A stretch of DNA of 64,000 nt, taken from assembly GCF_017161565.1 (NCBI RefSeq), contig NZ_CP066796.1, positions 930,001 through 994,000 on the forward strand. Direction: 5' to 3'. The translations under genes and the position numbers were made by a program. The notes beneath the pieces were generated by a model that saw only the letters and a list, made by a program, of their open reading frames with translations, was not told where the DNA came from and made no database searches. The DNA comes from Erwinia amylovora. Its GTDB lineage: Bacteria > Pseudomonadota > Gammaproteobacteria > Enterobacterales > Enterobacteriaceae. Below, piece by piece: positions 18,894 through 27,698 of this stretch (position 1 is its first letter; every line of letters starts with the position of its first letter).

Positions 18894-20030
18894 CTATCCC
18901 GCAACGGGTGAATACTTTTCCCTGATGGGTTGGGTTAACGTTGGTGTATGGGTGGGTGCATCTGGCAATTGAATAACCGCATCTTTCACTGCGGGAATGT
19001 TCTTTATCACTTTATTGCTTTTTGCTATTGCATGGTTTATCTCATTACCTGTTTGGATCTCTTTTTTTAATGTATTGCTAATTTCTTCACTGGGTTCTTT
19101 ATTCTTATTATGCTTTTCTTCCAGCAGTGTATTTGCATATTTTAAAACTTCATGTGCGGTCATTAACCTAATAAATTTCTTAAGCTCATCTTTTTGTGAT
19201 GTAACTTCCTTTTGTTTTATTTTGAGTATTTTTATATTTTTTTCTATGCATGCCATTGTATTTGGTGCTGAATTATACTCGCTCACCAGGATTTTGTATT
19301 TCTGAATAAAGGGTTCCATGTATTCTGATAAGAGCTGCGGATTTTCTTCAGCTGCATCGATAATGGCTTTAGTTTGTATTTTTTTGGATTCTAAATATTC
19401 ATTCCAGCATTTTTCCACTTCTGTTGTCTTATTTTCTATTGTGTTGAGAACTTTTTTTTCACTTTCTCCAAATCGCCTTGAAATGTTGGATGCGATATCC
19501 TGTTCTGAATATCTACCAGGTTTTCTGAGTTTTTCAATCTCTCTCTGAATTTTCGTGGTTAATTCGTGGTGGGATTCCTTTGCTGCATTTAAATCGTGCT
19601 CGGCGTTGTATAATTTCCCATATGCTTTGGAAATGCTTAAAAAGTCCATGCCTACATCTTGTAATGTGGAGCTGACTTTCAATCTGAACCAGGGATCGCT
19701 ATTCTTGAGGATGTTTTTTGAAATTGCTCTCTCATTTTTTTCAAACTCATTGCAAACAGATTGTTGTGCTTCTAATATTTTTCCCTGACCTTCTATTCCG
19801 TCTCCGTATAATTTTACGGCTTTGCTGTAGTAGGCAACTGCGACCTTTGTTTTTAAAATAAGATGCTTTTCAGCTTTCTTATTCACGGCTCGTAGCATAT
19901 TGGCTGATAAATTTTTTGCATCTGAAATTTTTCCAAGAAGTCCATCGAATTCTGCAGTTGAAATATTACCGCCCGTAAGTTTTCTGATTTGAGCCATAGC
20001 GAAGTTTTTAATACTGAGATTTATAGTCAT
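18894..20030 (-). CDS. orphan long helical (coiled-coil) protein, unknown function
   Basis: 378 residues, soluble, with no signal peptide or membrane segment. From about residue 50 to 340 it is almost entirely helical with heptad-like Lys/Glu-rich runs (e.g. KNIKILKIKQKEVTSQKDELKK). The tail is Pro-rich (LPDAPTHTPTLTQPI). The start was placed at the ATG of MTINLSIKN, which has AGAGGT six bases upstream; a TTG six codons earlier is less likely. The gene is far more AT-rich than the hpx genes around it, so it was probably acquired horizontally. I do not recognise a family. A secreted effector is possible (the N-terminus is Ser/Thr/Asn/Ile-rich), but no Hrp-box-like promoter was seen. Confidence 0.75.
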   Translation of the reverse strand: MTINLSIKNFAMAQIRKLTGGNISTAEFDGLLGKISDAKNLSANMLRAVNKKAEKHLILKTKVAVAYYSKAVKLYGDGIEGQGKILEAQQSVCNEFEKNERAISKNILKNSDPWFRLKVSSTLQDVGMDFLSISKAYGKLYNAEHDLNAAKESHHELTTKIQREIEKLRKPGRYSEQDIASNISRRFGESEKKVLNTIENKTTEVEKCWNEYLESKKIQTKAIIDAAEENPQLLSEYMEPFIQKYKILVSEYNSAPNTMACIEKNIKILKIKQKEVTSQKDELKKFIRLMTAHEVLKYANTLLEEKHNKNKEPSEEISNTLKKEIQTGNEINHAIAKSNKVIKNIPAVKDAVIQLPDAPTHTPTLTQPIREKYSPVAG

Positions 20031-20071
20031 CCTGATACCTCTGGTCAAAAACGCCTATTCTAGACTGGATA

Positions 20072-20100
20072 TTTGGCTTTTTTTGTCAAAAAACGCCAAA
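20072..20100. promoter_or_regulatory. 14-bp inverted repeat upstream of the orphan helical-protein gene
   Basis: TTTGGCTTTTTTTG and CAAAAAACGCCAAA form a near-perfect dyad (13 of 14) around one T. On the minus strand it contains a TTGACA -35 hexamer. A third half-copy, TCAAAAACGCC, lies at 20045-20055, directly before the gene. The arrangement looks like an operator over the promoter. A -10 is less clear (TAGAAT about 21 bases on). Confidence 0.55.
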
Positions 20101-20389
20101 TAAAAGGTCGGGTTCAGCCGCTTTTCCAGCCATGCCGGCAAACGGTGGTAGCTACTGCTGTGTAATATTGCGCTTAAAGTCGTAGAGATCTCAGCGAATG
20201 CCGATGATATCTGGCAAAGTCACCGTTCGCCTGCATCCGCTTTGTTTAGCCCTGTGGCTTCGGCTAAAGCGGTAAAGCCCCAAAACAGGCTTAGCGGAAC
20301 AAAATTCCGATTTCCACACCGCCCGCTACAGACAGGCACGTAACTTGTATATCATCCGCATGATGAACCAAACGTGACAGGACAACCTG

Positions 20390-21229
20390 ATGAAGCTGCT
20401 TGATGAACGTCTGCGCGGCCATTACCCACTGCTTTCACCGCAGGAACAGCGCGTTGCCGATTTTGTCTTCGATCATTTTGATGATTTGATCGGCTATAAC
20501 AGCGCCGAGCTGGCGCGCCTGAGCGGGGTTTCTAAAGCAACGGTCAGTCGCCTGTTCAAACGCTTAGGCTATGAAAAATATAGGGATATGCGCGACGAGC
20601 TACGCACTCTGCGCCAGAGCGGCATGCCACTCACCGACAACCGTGATGCGGTACAGGGCAATACCCTGCTGGCGCGTCACTACAAACAGGAGATGGCTAA
20701 CCTGACGCAGTGGGTGAATGGCCTTGACAGCGGCCAGTTTGCACAAGTGGTACAGGCGCTGGCAGACAGCAAACGCCTGTTGATTATCGGTATGCGTAAT
20801 GCCTATCCGCTGGCACTGCATCTGCGCCAGCAGCTGTTACAGGCGCGCCAGCAGGTGCAGGTGTTACCGCAGCCGGGGCAGACGCTGTCCGAAGAGCTGG
20901 TGGATTTGACGCCGCAAGATATGGTGATAGTGATGGCCTTCCGCCGCCGTCCGCGCATTATTCGCCCGCTGCTGCAACAGCTGCAGCAGCAGGGCATCCC
21001 CACGCTGGCGCTGTGTGAACCCCAGGCGCGATCGGTGATTGAGCTGGCGCGCTGGCAGCTGTGCGCGCCGCTTGACAGCGTATCCGCTTTTGACAGTTAT
21101 GCCGCCGCCAACAGCCTGATCAATCTGCTTGCCAATGCCCTGTTGCATCATCTGTTGAGCGGCGGGCGTCAGCGCATTCATCGTATTGCCGATCTTTACA
21201 GTCAGCTTGGCGAACTGGAACAACGTTGA
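20390..21229 (+). CDS. hpxU: RpiR-family transcriptional regulator HpxU
   Basis: 279 residues. An N-terminal HTH_6 domain (about 1-75, with ELARLSGVSKATVSRLFKRLGYEKYRDMR) is followed by a sugar-isomerase (SIS) effector domain. In Klebsiella pneumoniae an RpiR-type repressor named HpxU, encoded beside hpxFGHIJK and hpxWXYZ, controls both operons. The position here between the two operons is the same, so HpxU is the natural call. It reads toward hpxF but is separated from it by a 250-base region with its own promoter. Confidence 0.85.
   Translation: MKLLDERLRGHYPLLSPQEQRVADFVFDHFDDLIGYNSAELARLSGVSKATVSRLFKRLGYEKYRDMRDELRTLRQSGMPLTDNRDAVQGNTLLARHYKQEMANLTQWVNGLDSGQFAQVVQALADSKRLLIIGMRNAYPLALHLRQQLLQARQQVQVLPQPGQTLSEELVDLTPQDMVIVMAFRRRPRIIRPLLQQLQQQGIPTLALCEPQARSVIELARWQLCAPLDSVSAFDSYAAANSLINLLANALLHHLLSGGRQRIHRIADLYSQLGELEQR
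21072..21085. other. no feature beyond hpxU coding sequence
   Basis: Placeholder for a region inspected for an internal promoter of hpxF inside the 3' part of hpxU; none was seen. Confidence 0.1.
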
Positions 21230-21409
21230 TGGGGCGCCAGTCTGGTGCTTTGCCCTATTTCGGGGCATGACTTTGCCCCTGTTATTCCGCGTGTTCTGGT
21301 ATGGTCGGAGCGCATGCCAGCGGTTTTACCTCACCATTTTATGAGTTAATCAGCCACTCTCTGCACAATTCCGCACCGGATGGTGAAAATGTCGGAGCGC
21401 CTATCGTTC

Positions 21410-21425
21410 TGGCACATTAGTTGCA
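21410..21425 (+). promoter_or_regulatory. sigma-54 promoter of hpxFGHIJK
   Basis: TGGCAC-ATTAG-TTGCA is a perfect match to the -24/-12 consensus, 55 bases before the hpxF start. Upstream at 21373-21385, GCACC-GGAT-GGTG resembles an NtrC half-site pair but with a 4-base instead of 5-base centre. Together with the site before hpxW it indicates RpoN-dependent, nitrogen-limited expression. Confidence 0.85.
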
Positions 21426-21479
21426 AATTAATTCTTTTGGAATCTTTCGTTTCATGCTTTATCAACCGGGGAAGTGAAG

Positions 21480-22265
21480 ATGAAAAAAGGCTTATCGACT
21501 TTACTGGCCGCTGCGCTGCTGTTTTCTCAGATAAGCGTGGTACAGGCTGACCAGCTACAGGACGTTGAAAAACGTGGCGTTCTGCGCGTTGCCGTGCCGC
21601 AGGACTTCCCGCCGTTTGGTTCTGTCGGCACCGATTTACAGCCGCAGGGTTATGACATTGATATGGCGACGTATCTGGCTAAGCAGATGAAACTTAAATT
21701 GCAGCTGGTGCCGGTGACCAGCGCTAACCGCGTGCCTTATCTGCAAACCGGTAAGGTCGATCTGGTGATTTCCAGCCTGGGCAAGAACCCGGAACGCGAG
21801 AAAGTGATTGATTTCAGCCGCGCCTACGCACCGTTCTTCCTCGGCGTCTTCGGCGCAAAGCCGGGGGCGCTGAAGGACGCCGCCGGACTGAGCGGTAAAT
21901 CGGTCGGGGTAACGCGCGGCGCGGTGGAAGATATGGTGCTGACCAGCGTGGCGCCGAAAGATGCACAGGTAAAACGTTACGAAGATAACAACACCACGCT
22001 TTCCGCTTACCTTTCCGGTCAGGTGCAGTACGTAGCGACCGGCAACCTGGTGGTGGCAGCAATAGCGCGCCAGCAGGCCGATAAAGCGCCGGTGGCGCAA
22101 TTTATGCTAAAAGACTCGCCGTGCTTTATCGGCATGAAGAAAGGCGAACCGGCGTTGAAAGCGAAAGTGGATGCGCTGATTGAACAGGCGCTGAAAGACA
22201 AAACCCTGAACCGCCTTGCCGAACGGTGGCTGAAAGCACCGCTGCCGGCCGATCTCGGCGCGTAA
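21480..22265 (+). CDS. hpxF: HpxF, periplasmic amino-acid-type ABC substrate-binding protein
   Basis: Solute-binding protein (SBP family 3) of 261 residues with a Sec signal peptide ending near VVQA-DQ. Family hallmarks: VEKRGVLRVAVPQDFPPFG, GYDIDMATYLAKQM, and KVDLVISSLGKNPEREKVIDFS. The ATG at 21480 follows GGGGA with eight-base spacing; a GTG two codons upstream is the alternative. Cluster context makes allantoate or a related ureide the likely ligand (inference). Confidence 0.87.
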   Translation: MKKGLSTLLAAALLFSQISVVQADQLQDVEKRGVLRVAVPQDFPPFGSVGTDLQPQGYDIDMATYLAKQMKLKLQLVPVTSANRVPYLQTGKVDLVISSLGKNPEREKVIDFSRAYAPFFLGVFGAKPGALKDAAGLSGKSVGVTRGAVEDMVLTSVAPKDAQVKRYEDNNTTLSAYLSGQVQYVATGNLVVAAIARQQADKAPVAQFMLKDSPCFIGMKKGEPALKAKVDALIEQALKDKTLNRLAERWLKAPLPADLGA

Positions 22266-22276
22266 GGGCGAACGTA

Positions 22277-22942
22277 ATGATCGGGCAACTGAATTTTCCG
22301 GCGCTGTGGCCCTTCTGGCCGCAACTGATTTCCGGCCTGTGGGCCACCATCCAGCTGACGGTAATGGCAACGGTGGGCGGCGTGGCGTTGGGGATGGTTG
22401 GCGCAGCGTTGCGCAGCGGCAAACCCACGTTGGCCAGCCGCCTTTGGGGCGTCTACGTCGAGCTGATCCGCAACACGCCATTTGTTGTGCAGCTGTTCTT
22501 TATTGTGTTCGGTTTGCCCAATCTGGGGCTGAAGCTAACGGCGGGGGAGGCGGCGCTGCTGGCGATGCTGATTAACCTTGGCGCTTACAGCACCGAAATT
22601 ATCCGCGCCGGGATCCGGGTCACGCCGAAAGGCCAGTGGGAAGCGGCAAGGGTGCTCGGGCTGACGCGCCAACAAACCTTTATACGCGTGGTGCTGCCAC
22701 CGGCGATGAAACGCATTTACCCGGCGCTGGTCAGTCAGTGCATTATCGTGATGTTGGGTTCGTCGGTGGTGTCTCAGGTATCCTTTGAAGAGTTGACCTT
22801 TGCCGCCAACCTGATCCAGTCACGCACCTTTTTGAGTTTCGAAGTTTATCTGGTGACCACGCTGCTGTATCTGGCGCTGTCGATTGCCATGCGCCAGCTG
22901 CTGCTGGCGGCAGGCCGTAAATGGTTTGGAGATCAGCCCTGA
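22277..22942 (+). CDS. hpxG: HpxG, ABC transporter permease (His/Glu/Gln/Arg family)
   Basis: 221-residue inner-membrane permease of the polar amino acid ABC family with about five membrane segments. The cytoplasmic ATPase-contact loop is QWEAARVLGLTRQQTFIRVVLP, and the N-terminal IRNTPFVVQLFF motif is typical. The stop overlaps the hpxH ATG (ATGA). Acts as a heterodimer with HpxH. Confidence 0.88.
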   Translation: MIGQLNFPALWPFWPQLISGLWATIQLTVMATVGGVALGMVGAALRSGKPTLASRLWGVYVELIRNTPFVVQLFFIVFGLPNLGLKLTAGEAALLAMLINLGAYSTEIIRAGIRVTPKGQWEAARVLGLTRQQTFIRVVLPPAMKRIYPALVSQCIIVMLGSSVVSQVSFEELTFAANLIQSRTFLSFEVYLVTTLLYLALSIAMRQLLLAAGRKWFGDQP

Positions 22943-23598
22943 TGAACACCTTCACCGACTGGGACATTCTGCGCAACCTGCTGCTGGCGGCGCGCTGGAC
23001 GATGGCACTGTCCGTAACGGCATTTATTGGCGGCACGCTGGTGGCATTACCGCTGGTGAGACTGCGCCTGGCGGGCCATCGCTGGCCGAACCGTCTTATC
23101 CGCGCTTACGCCGAGCTGTTCCAGGGCACCCCGCTGCTGATGCAGCTGTTTCTTGCCTTTTTTGGCGTGGCGCTGTTTGGCCTTGACCTGTCGCCCTGGG
23201 CTGCCGCCGCGCTGGCGCTGACTTGCTACACCAGCGCTTTTCTGCTGGATATCTGGTACGGCAGCATCAAGGCGTTGCCGAAAGGGCAGTGGGAAGCCTG
23301 TCGCTGTCTGGGTCTTGGCATCGGTCAGACGCTGTTTCGCGTGGTGCTGCCACAGGCGCTGCGGATTGGCATTGCCCCGACCGTAGGCTTTGCCGTACAG
23401 GTGGTGAAGGGCACGGCGCTGGCTTCGATTATTGGCTTTATCGAGTTAACCAAAGCGGGCACCATCCTCAACAATGTGACTTATCAGCCGTTCAAAGTTT
23501 TCGGCTTGGTTGCCCTCGGCTACTTCCTGATGTGTTATCCGCTGTCGCGCTACAGCCAGTATCTGGAGAAGAAATTCAATGCCGCTCATCACCATTAA
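22942..23598 (+). CDS. hpxH: HpxH, ABC transporter permease (His/Glu/Gln/Arg family)
   Basis: 218-residue second permease of the same importer. FQGTPLLMQLFL and the coupling loop QWEACRCLGLGIGQTLFRVVLPQALR are visible. It overlaps hpxG by three bases and the next gene hpxI by 20 bases. The C-terminus ends in HHH. Confidence 0.88.
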   Translation: MNTFTDWDILRNLLLAARWTMALSVTAFIGGTLVALPLVRLRLAGHRWPNRLIRAYAELFQGTPLLMQLFLAFFGVALFGLDLSPWAAAALALTCYTSAFLLDIWYGSIKALPKGQWEACRCLGLGIGQTLFRVVLPQALRIGIAPTVGFAVQVVKGTALASIIGFIELTKAGTILNNVTYQPFKVFGLVALGYFLMCYPLSRYSQYLEKKFNAAHHH

Positions 23599-24316
23599 TC
23601 AGCTACAGAAATACTATGGCGACAACCACGTACTGAAAGGCGTGGATCTTGATATCGACATGGGTGAAGTGATCTCCATTATCGGCCGCAGCGGTTCGGG
23701 CAAGAGCACGCTGCTGCGCTGCATCAACGGGCTGGAAAGCTACCAGGACGGCAGCATCAAGCTTGGCGGTATGACGATCACCGACCGTGACAGCCAGGCA
23801 CGGGAAATCAGCCGCTCGGTAGGAATGGTGTTCCAGAACTTCAATCTGTTCCCGCACATGACCGCGCTGGAAAACGTGATGCTGGCACCGCGTCGGGTAC
23901 TGAAAAAGCGCGAGGCCGAATGTCGCGAGCTGGCCACCGCCATGTTGGAAAAAGTCGGCCTCGGCGAGCGCATCGACTACTATCCGGCCAGCCTGTCGGG
24001 CGGTCAGCAGCAGCGCGTGGCGATTGCCCGTGCGCTGGCAATGTCGCCTAAGGTGCTGCTGTGTGATGAAATTACCTCAGCCCTTGACCCGGAGCTGGTT
24101 GGTGAGGTGCTGAAGGTGCTGGAACAGCTGGCGCAGGAAGGGATGACGCTGATCCTCGTGACCCACGAAATGAATTTCGCCCGCGAAGTCGGCGACCGCG
24201 TGGTATTTATGCACCAGGGGCGGGTATGGGAGCAGGGCGACAGCCAGACGCTGTTTGCTGCGCCACAAACCACAGAACTGAAACAATTTATCTCCTCAGT
24301 GCGCGGTCTCAACTAA
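23579..24316 (+). CDS. hpxI: HpxI, ABC transporter ATP-binding protein
   Basis: 245-residue ATPase of the GlnQ/HisP class. Walker A GRSGSGKST (about residue 38), Q-loop VFQNFNLFPH, signature LSGGQQQR, Walker B VLLCDEITSALDP and switch His LVTHEM are all intact. It completes the HpxFGHI importer. Confidence 0.9.
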   Translation: MPLITINQLQKYYGDNHVLKGVDLDIDMGEVISIIGRSGSGKSTLLRCINGLESYQDGSIKLGGMTITDRDSQAREISRSVGMVFQNFNLFPHMTALENVMLAPRRVLKKREAECRELATAMLEKVGLGERIDYYPASLSGGQQQRVAIARALAMSPKVLLCDEITSALDPELVGEVLKVLEQLAQEGMTLILVTHEMNFAREVGDRVVFMHQGRVWEQGDSQTLFAAPQTTELKQFISSVRGLN

Positions 24317-24348
24317 GCGCGCCGTGACTGACAAGAAGGACTGAACGC

Positions 24349-25584
24349 ATGGACTTAACGAAATATTCGCCAATCAATCCGCCGCAGCGCCTGCTGATGG
24401 GGCCGGGGCCGATCAATGCCGATCCGCGTATGCTGCGTGCCATGTCGAGCCAGCTGCTAGGCCAGTACGATCCGGCGATGACGCAGTATATGAATGAGGT
24501 GATGGCGCTGTATCGCGCCATATTCCGTACGGAAAACCGCTGGACGCTGCTGGTTGACGGCACCTCACGCGCCGGGATTGAATCTATCCTGGTGTCTGCC
24601 ATCCGACCTGGCGATAAGGTGCTGGTACCGGTGTTTGGCCGTTTTGGCCACCTGCTGTGCGAGATCGCCCGCCGCTGTCGCGCCGAGGTGCACACCATTG
24701 AAGTGCCGTGGGGCGAGGTGTTCACCCCGGATCGTATCGAAGACGCCATCAAACGGGTGAAGCCGCGCCTGCTGTTGACGGTGCAGGGCGACACGTCAAC
24801 CACCATGCTGCAACCGCTGGAAGAGCTGGGCGCTGTCTGCCGCCGATACGGCGTGCTGTTCTATACCGATGCTACCGCCTCGCTGGCCGGTAACGTGCTG
24901 GAGACCGATGCCTGGGGGCTGGATGCGGTTTCGGTCGGGATGCAGAAATGCCTCGGCGGCCCGTCCGGCACCTCTCCCATTACGCTCAGTCCGGCAATGG
25001 AAGCCGTCATCCGCCAGCGCAAATGCGTCGAGGCCGGGATCCGCACTGCGGCTCACCAGGACGGTGAGGATGAGATGATCTACTCCAACTATTTCGATCT
25101 CGGCATGATCATGGATTACTGGGGCCCGGAGCGTCTTAACCACCACACTGAAGCCACCAGCGCGCTGTTTGGCGCGCGCGAATGCGCCCGAATTATTCTC
25201 GAAGAGGGGCTGGATAACGGCATTGCCCGCCATAAGCTGCACGGCGACGCGCTGCTTAAAGGCATCCAGGGCATGGGGCTGGAAACCTTCGGCGATCTGA
25301 AGCACAAAATGAATAACGTGCTTGGCGTGATGATCCCGGCCGGCATTGATGGCGAGCAGGTGCGTAAGCTGATGCTGGAGGATTTCGCCATTGAGATCGG
25401 CACCTCGTTCGGTCCGCTGATCGGCAAGGTCTGGCGCATTGGCACCATGGGCTACAACGCGCGTAAGGACTGCGTGATGCTGACGCTCAGCGCGCTGGAA
25501 TCGGTACTTACCCATCTTGGGTTCCGTACCACTCAGGGAGCTGCGCTTCAGGCGGCCTGGGACCATTACCGCGGGAGCTGTTGA
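24349..25584 (+). CDS. hpxJ: HpxJ, PLP-dependent aminotransferase, probable (S)-ureidoglycine-glyoxylate aminotransferase
   Basis: Fold-type I, class V aminotransferase of 411 residues, similar to PucG and alanine-glyoxylate aminotransferases. LLMGPGPINADPRML is the typical N-terminus, and the PLP Lys lies in SVGMQKCLGGPSG. The expected reaction is ureidoglycine + glyoxylate to oxalurate + glycine, which feeds HpxWXYZ. The stop overlaps the hpxK start. Confidence 0.88.
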   Translation: MDLTKYSPINPPQRLLMGPGPINADPRMLRAMSSQLLGQYDPAMTQYMNEVMALYRAIFRTENRWTLLVDGTSRAGIESILVSAIRPGDKVLVPVFGRFGHLLCEIARRCRAEVHTIEVPWGEVFTPDRIEDAIKRVKPRLLLTVQGDTSTTMLQPLEELGAVCRRYGVLFYTDATASLAGNVLETDAWGLDAVSVGMQKCLGGPSGTSPITLSPAMEAVIRQRKCVEAGIRTAAHQDGEDEMIYSNYFDLGMIMDYWGPERLNHHTEATSALFGARECARIILEEGLDNGIARHKLHGDALLKGIQGMGLETFGDLKHKMNNVLGVMIPAGIDGEQVRKLMLEDFAIEIGTSFGPLIGKVWRIGTMGYNARKDCVMLTLSALESVLTHLGFRTTQGAALQAAWDHYRGSC

Positions 25585-26843
25585 TGAGCGACCGTCTGAT
25601 GAATGCCACGCTGGCCGCCGCCGCCGCCGGGCGCGTAATGGCCCGCTGTGATGCGCTGGCAGAAATCAGTGAATCCCCGCACGACCTGACCCGCGTTTAT
25701 CTGTCGCCGGAGCATCTGCGCGCCAATGCGCTGGTCGCTAAGTGGATGCAGGCGGCAGGCATGCAGGTGTGGCAGGACGGTGTCGGCAATATTTGTGGCC
25801 GTTATGAAGGGCAGCGGCCGGAAGCGAAGGCGCTGCTGCTTGGCTCCCACCTTGATACCGTGCGCAACGCCGGGCGCTACGATGGCATGCTCGGGGTTCT
25901 GGCGGCGATTGAAGCCGTGCAGTTTCTGCACGATCGCGGTGAACGGCTGCCGCTGGCCATTGAGGTTATCGGCTTTGCCGACGAAGAGGGCACGCGCTTT
26001 GGCATCACCCTGCTTGGCAGCCGTGGTCTGACCGGCACCTGGCCGGAGAGCTGGGTCACGCACCCCGACGGCAACAGCATTACCGTGGCGCAGGCGATGA
26101 AGAATTGCGGGTTGAATGCCGGGCGCATCTGGCAGGCGGCGCGTGACGTGGAAGATTTTGTTGCCTACCTCGAACTGCATATCGAGCAGGGGCCGGTGCT
26201 GGAGCAGGAGCAGCTGGCGCTGGGCGTGGTGACGGCGATTAACGGCGCCCGGCGTCTCAGCTGCCGCTTTGTCGGGGAAGCAGGCCACGCCGGTACGGTG
26301 CCGATGAGCCATCGTAAGGATGCACTGGCCGCCGCCGCCGAATGGATGGTATTTATCGAACAGCGCACCGCGCAGCATGGCCCGCAGCTGGTGGCGACCG
26401 TCGGCACTCTGCAATGCCAGCCCGGCGCGGTCAACGTCATCCCCGCAGAGGTTGCCCTGACTCTTGATGTGCGCGGCCCACAGGATCGGGCGCTGGCTGA
26501 ACTGCTCTCCGATCTGTTGCGCCAGGGAGAGGCGATTGCCCGGCGGCGCGGTCTCAGTTTCAGCGCGCAAGAGTACTACCAGATCGCGGCCACGCGCTGT
26601 GACGAGGCGCTGCAAAATGCCCTGACGCGTGCGGTAACCACGGTGCAGGGGCGCAGCCTGTCGCTGCCGAGCGGCGCAGGCCACGATGCGATTGCCATTG
26701 CCGAGCGCTGGCCGGTTGGCATGCTGTTTGTGCGCTGCGATCGCGGAATCAGCCATCATCCGGCAGAGTCGGTGGCGGTGGCCGATGTGGCAAAGGCGTT
26801 ACAGGCCTGGGTGCAGGTGGTGAGCGAGGTAGCGGGAAAATGA
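25584..26843 (+). CDS. hpxK: HpxK, allantoate amidohydrolase (M20 family)
   Basis: Di-metal amidohydrolase (419 residues) that converts allantoate to ureidoglycine, CO2 and ammonia. Metal and substrate motifs: LLGSHLDTVRNAGRYDGMLGVLA, FADEEGTRFGITLLGSRGLTG, ELHIEQGPVLE and, near the end, GAGHDAIAIAE. The ATG at 25584 overlaps the hpxJ stop (TGATGA) with GGGAG before it. Related to beta-ureidopropionase and N-carbamoyl-L-amino acid hydrolases; context decides the substrate. Confidence 0.9.
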   Translation: MSDRLMNATLAAAAAGRVMARCDALAEISESPHDLTRVYLSPEHLRANALVAKWMQAAGMQVWQDGVGNICGRYEGQRPEAKALLLGSHLDTVRNAGRYDGMLGVLAAIEAVQFLHDRGERLPLAIEVIGFADEEGTRFGITLLGSRGLTGTWPESWVTHPDGNSITVAQAMKNCGLNAGRIWQAARDVEDFVAYLELHIEQGPVLEQEQLALGVVTAINGARRLSCRFVGEAGHAGTVPMSHRKDALAAAAEWMVFIEQRTAQHGPQLVATVGTLQCQPGAVNVIPAEVALTLDVRGPQDRALAELLSDLLRQGEAIARRRGLSFSAQEYYQIAATRCDEALQNALTRAVTTVQGRSLSLPSGAGHDAIAIAERWPVGMLFVRCDRGISHHPAESVAVADVAKALQAWVQVVSEVAGK

Positions 26844-27334
26844 ATCTGAGCGGATTTAATCAGGCCAGCGCCGCCGATGCGCAGCGGGCTGTTGCTCACT
26901 GCGTGGCTTTGCCGGGCTGGGCCGCCTCGCTGGTGGCCGCCCGTCCTTATCCCTCGCTGGATGCGCTACTTAATGTCGCTGCCGGACTGACCAACGGATG
27001 GGACGGTGTTGCCCTTGCCCGGGCGCTGTCTGCGCATCCGCGCATTGGTGAAAGTGCGGCGGGAGCAGGCAAAGAGGCGCGGCTGTCACGCCAGGAACAG
27101 GCAGCGGTAAATGTGGCGGACATGGAACTGTCACAGGCGCTGGCGGCGGGCAATGCCGCCTACGAACAGCGATTTGGCCGGGTGTTTTTGATCCGTGCTA
27201 AAGGGCGCAGCGGCGCACAGATAATGGCTGAACTGCAACGCCGCCTGCAAAACGATGAGCAGCAGGAGCAGCGGGAAGCCATCGACCAGCTGCGCGAAAT
27301 TACCTTACTACGGCTAAAGGAGAGTTTCTGGTGA
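26840..27334 (+). CDS. hpxQ: HpxQ, OHCU decarboxylase
   Basis: Decarboxylates 2-oxo-4-hydroxy-4-carboxy-5-ureidoimidazoline to S-allantoin, setting its stereochemistry. 164 residues with the catalytic His in SAHPRIGESA and the RFGRVFLIRAKGRS motif of the UraD family. Four-base overlap with hpxK and with hpxT. In Klebsiella hpxQ and hpxT lie in another operon with hpxP; here they extend the hpxFGHIJK unit. Confidence 0.92.
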   Translation: MNLSGFNQASAADAQRAVAHCVALPGWAASLVAARPYPSLDALLNVAAGLTNGWDGVALARALSAHPRIGESAAGAGKEARLSRQEQAAVNVADMELSQALAAGNAAYEQRFGRVFLIRAKGRSGAQIMAELQRRLQNDEQQEQREAIDQLREITLLRLKESFW

Positions 27335-27666
27335 GCACCATCAGTACGCATATTCTTGATACCGCGCTGGGAAAACCGGCCGCCGGGGTGGTCATTGTGC
27401 TGGAGCAGCAAAGCGCTGACGGCTGGCGGCCGCTGGCGCAAGGCGTGACCAACGCCGACGGTCGTTTCGGCGATCTGACGCCGCAACCGCTGGCGGCCGG
27501 AAGCTACCGTCTGACGGCAGCTATCGGCGATTACTTTGCCGCCGCCGGGCGCGAGGCGCTGTATATCAGCGCGCAGATTGATTTCGCTATCGCGGCACCC
27601 GGTAGCCACTACCACTTACCTTTCTTGATCTCTCCCTGGTCCTGGTCAACCTACCGCGGCAGCTGA
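27331..27666 (+). CDS. hpxT: HpxT, 5-hydroxyisourate hydrolase (transthyretin-like)
   Basis: 111 residues of the transthyretin-related fold that hydrolyses 5-hydroxyisourate to OHCU. The catalytic N-terminal His (THILDTALGKPAAGV), the central Arg and the C-terminal YRGS tetrapeptide, which separates the enzyme from true transthyretins, are all present. GTG start in a GTGA overlap with hpxQ. No signal peptide, so cytosolic. Confidence 0.94.
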   Translation: MSTISTHILDTALGKPAAGVVIVLEQQSADGWRPLAQGVTNADGRFGDLTPQPLAAGSYRLTAAIGDYFAAAGREALYISAQIDFAIAAPGSHYHLPFLISPWSWSTYRGS

Positions 27667-27698
27667 TCGGGCGATAAACCAACAGAAGGCAGCAAACG

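Noticed and set aside
20101..20389. Hrp-box (GGAACC-N15/16-CCACNNA) before the orphan helical gene
   Set aside because: Read on the minus strand, no pair of the two elements with correct spacing was found.
21072..21085. Internal promoter for hpxF within hpxU
   Set aside because: Nothing convincing was seen; the low-confidence placeholder in the feature list should be read as a negative result.
21373..21385. NtrC binding site upstream of hpxF
   Set aside because: Not listed as a separate feature because the dyad centre is one base short of the consensus; kept only as a remark with the sigma-54 promoter.
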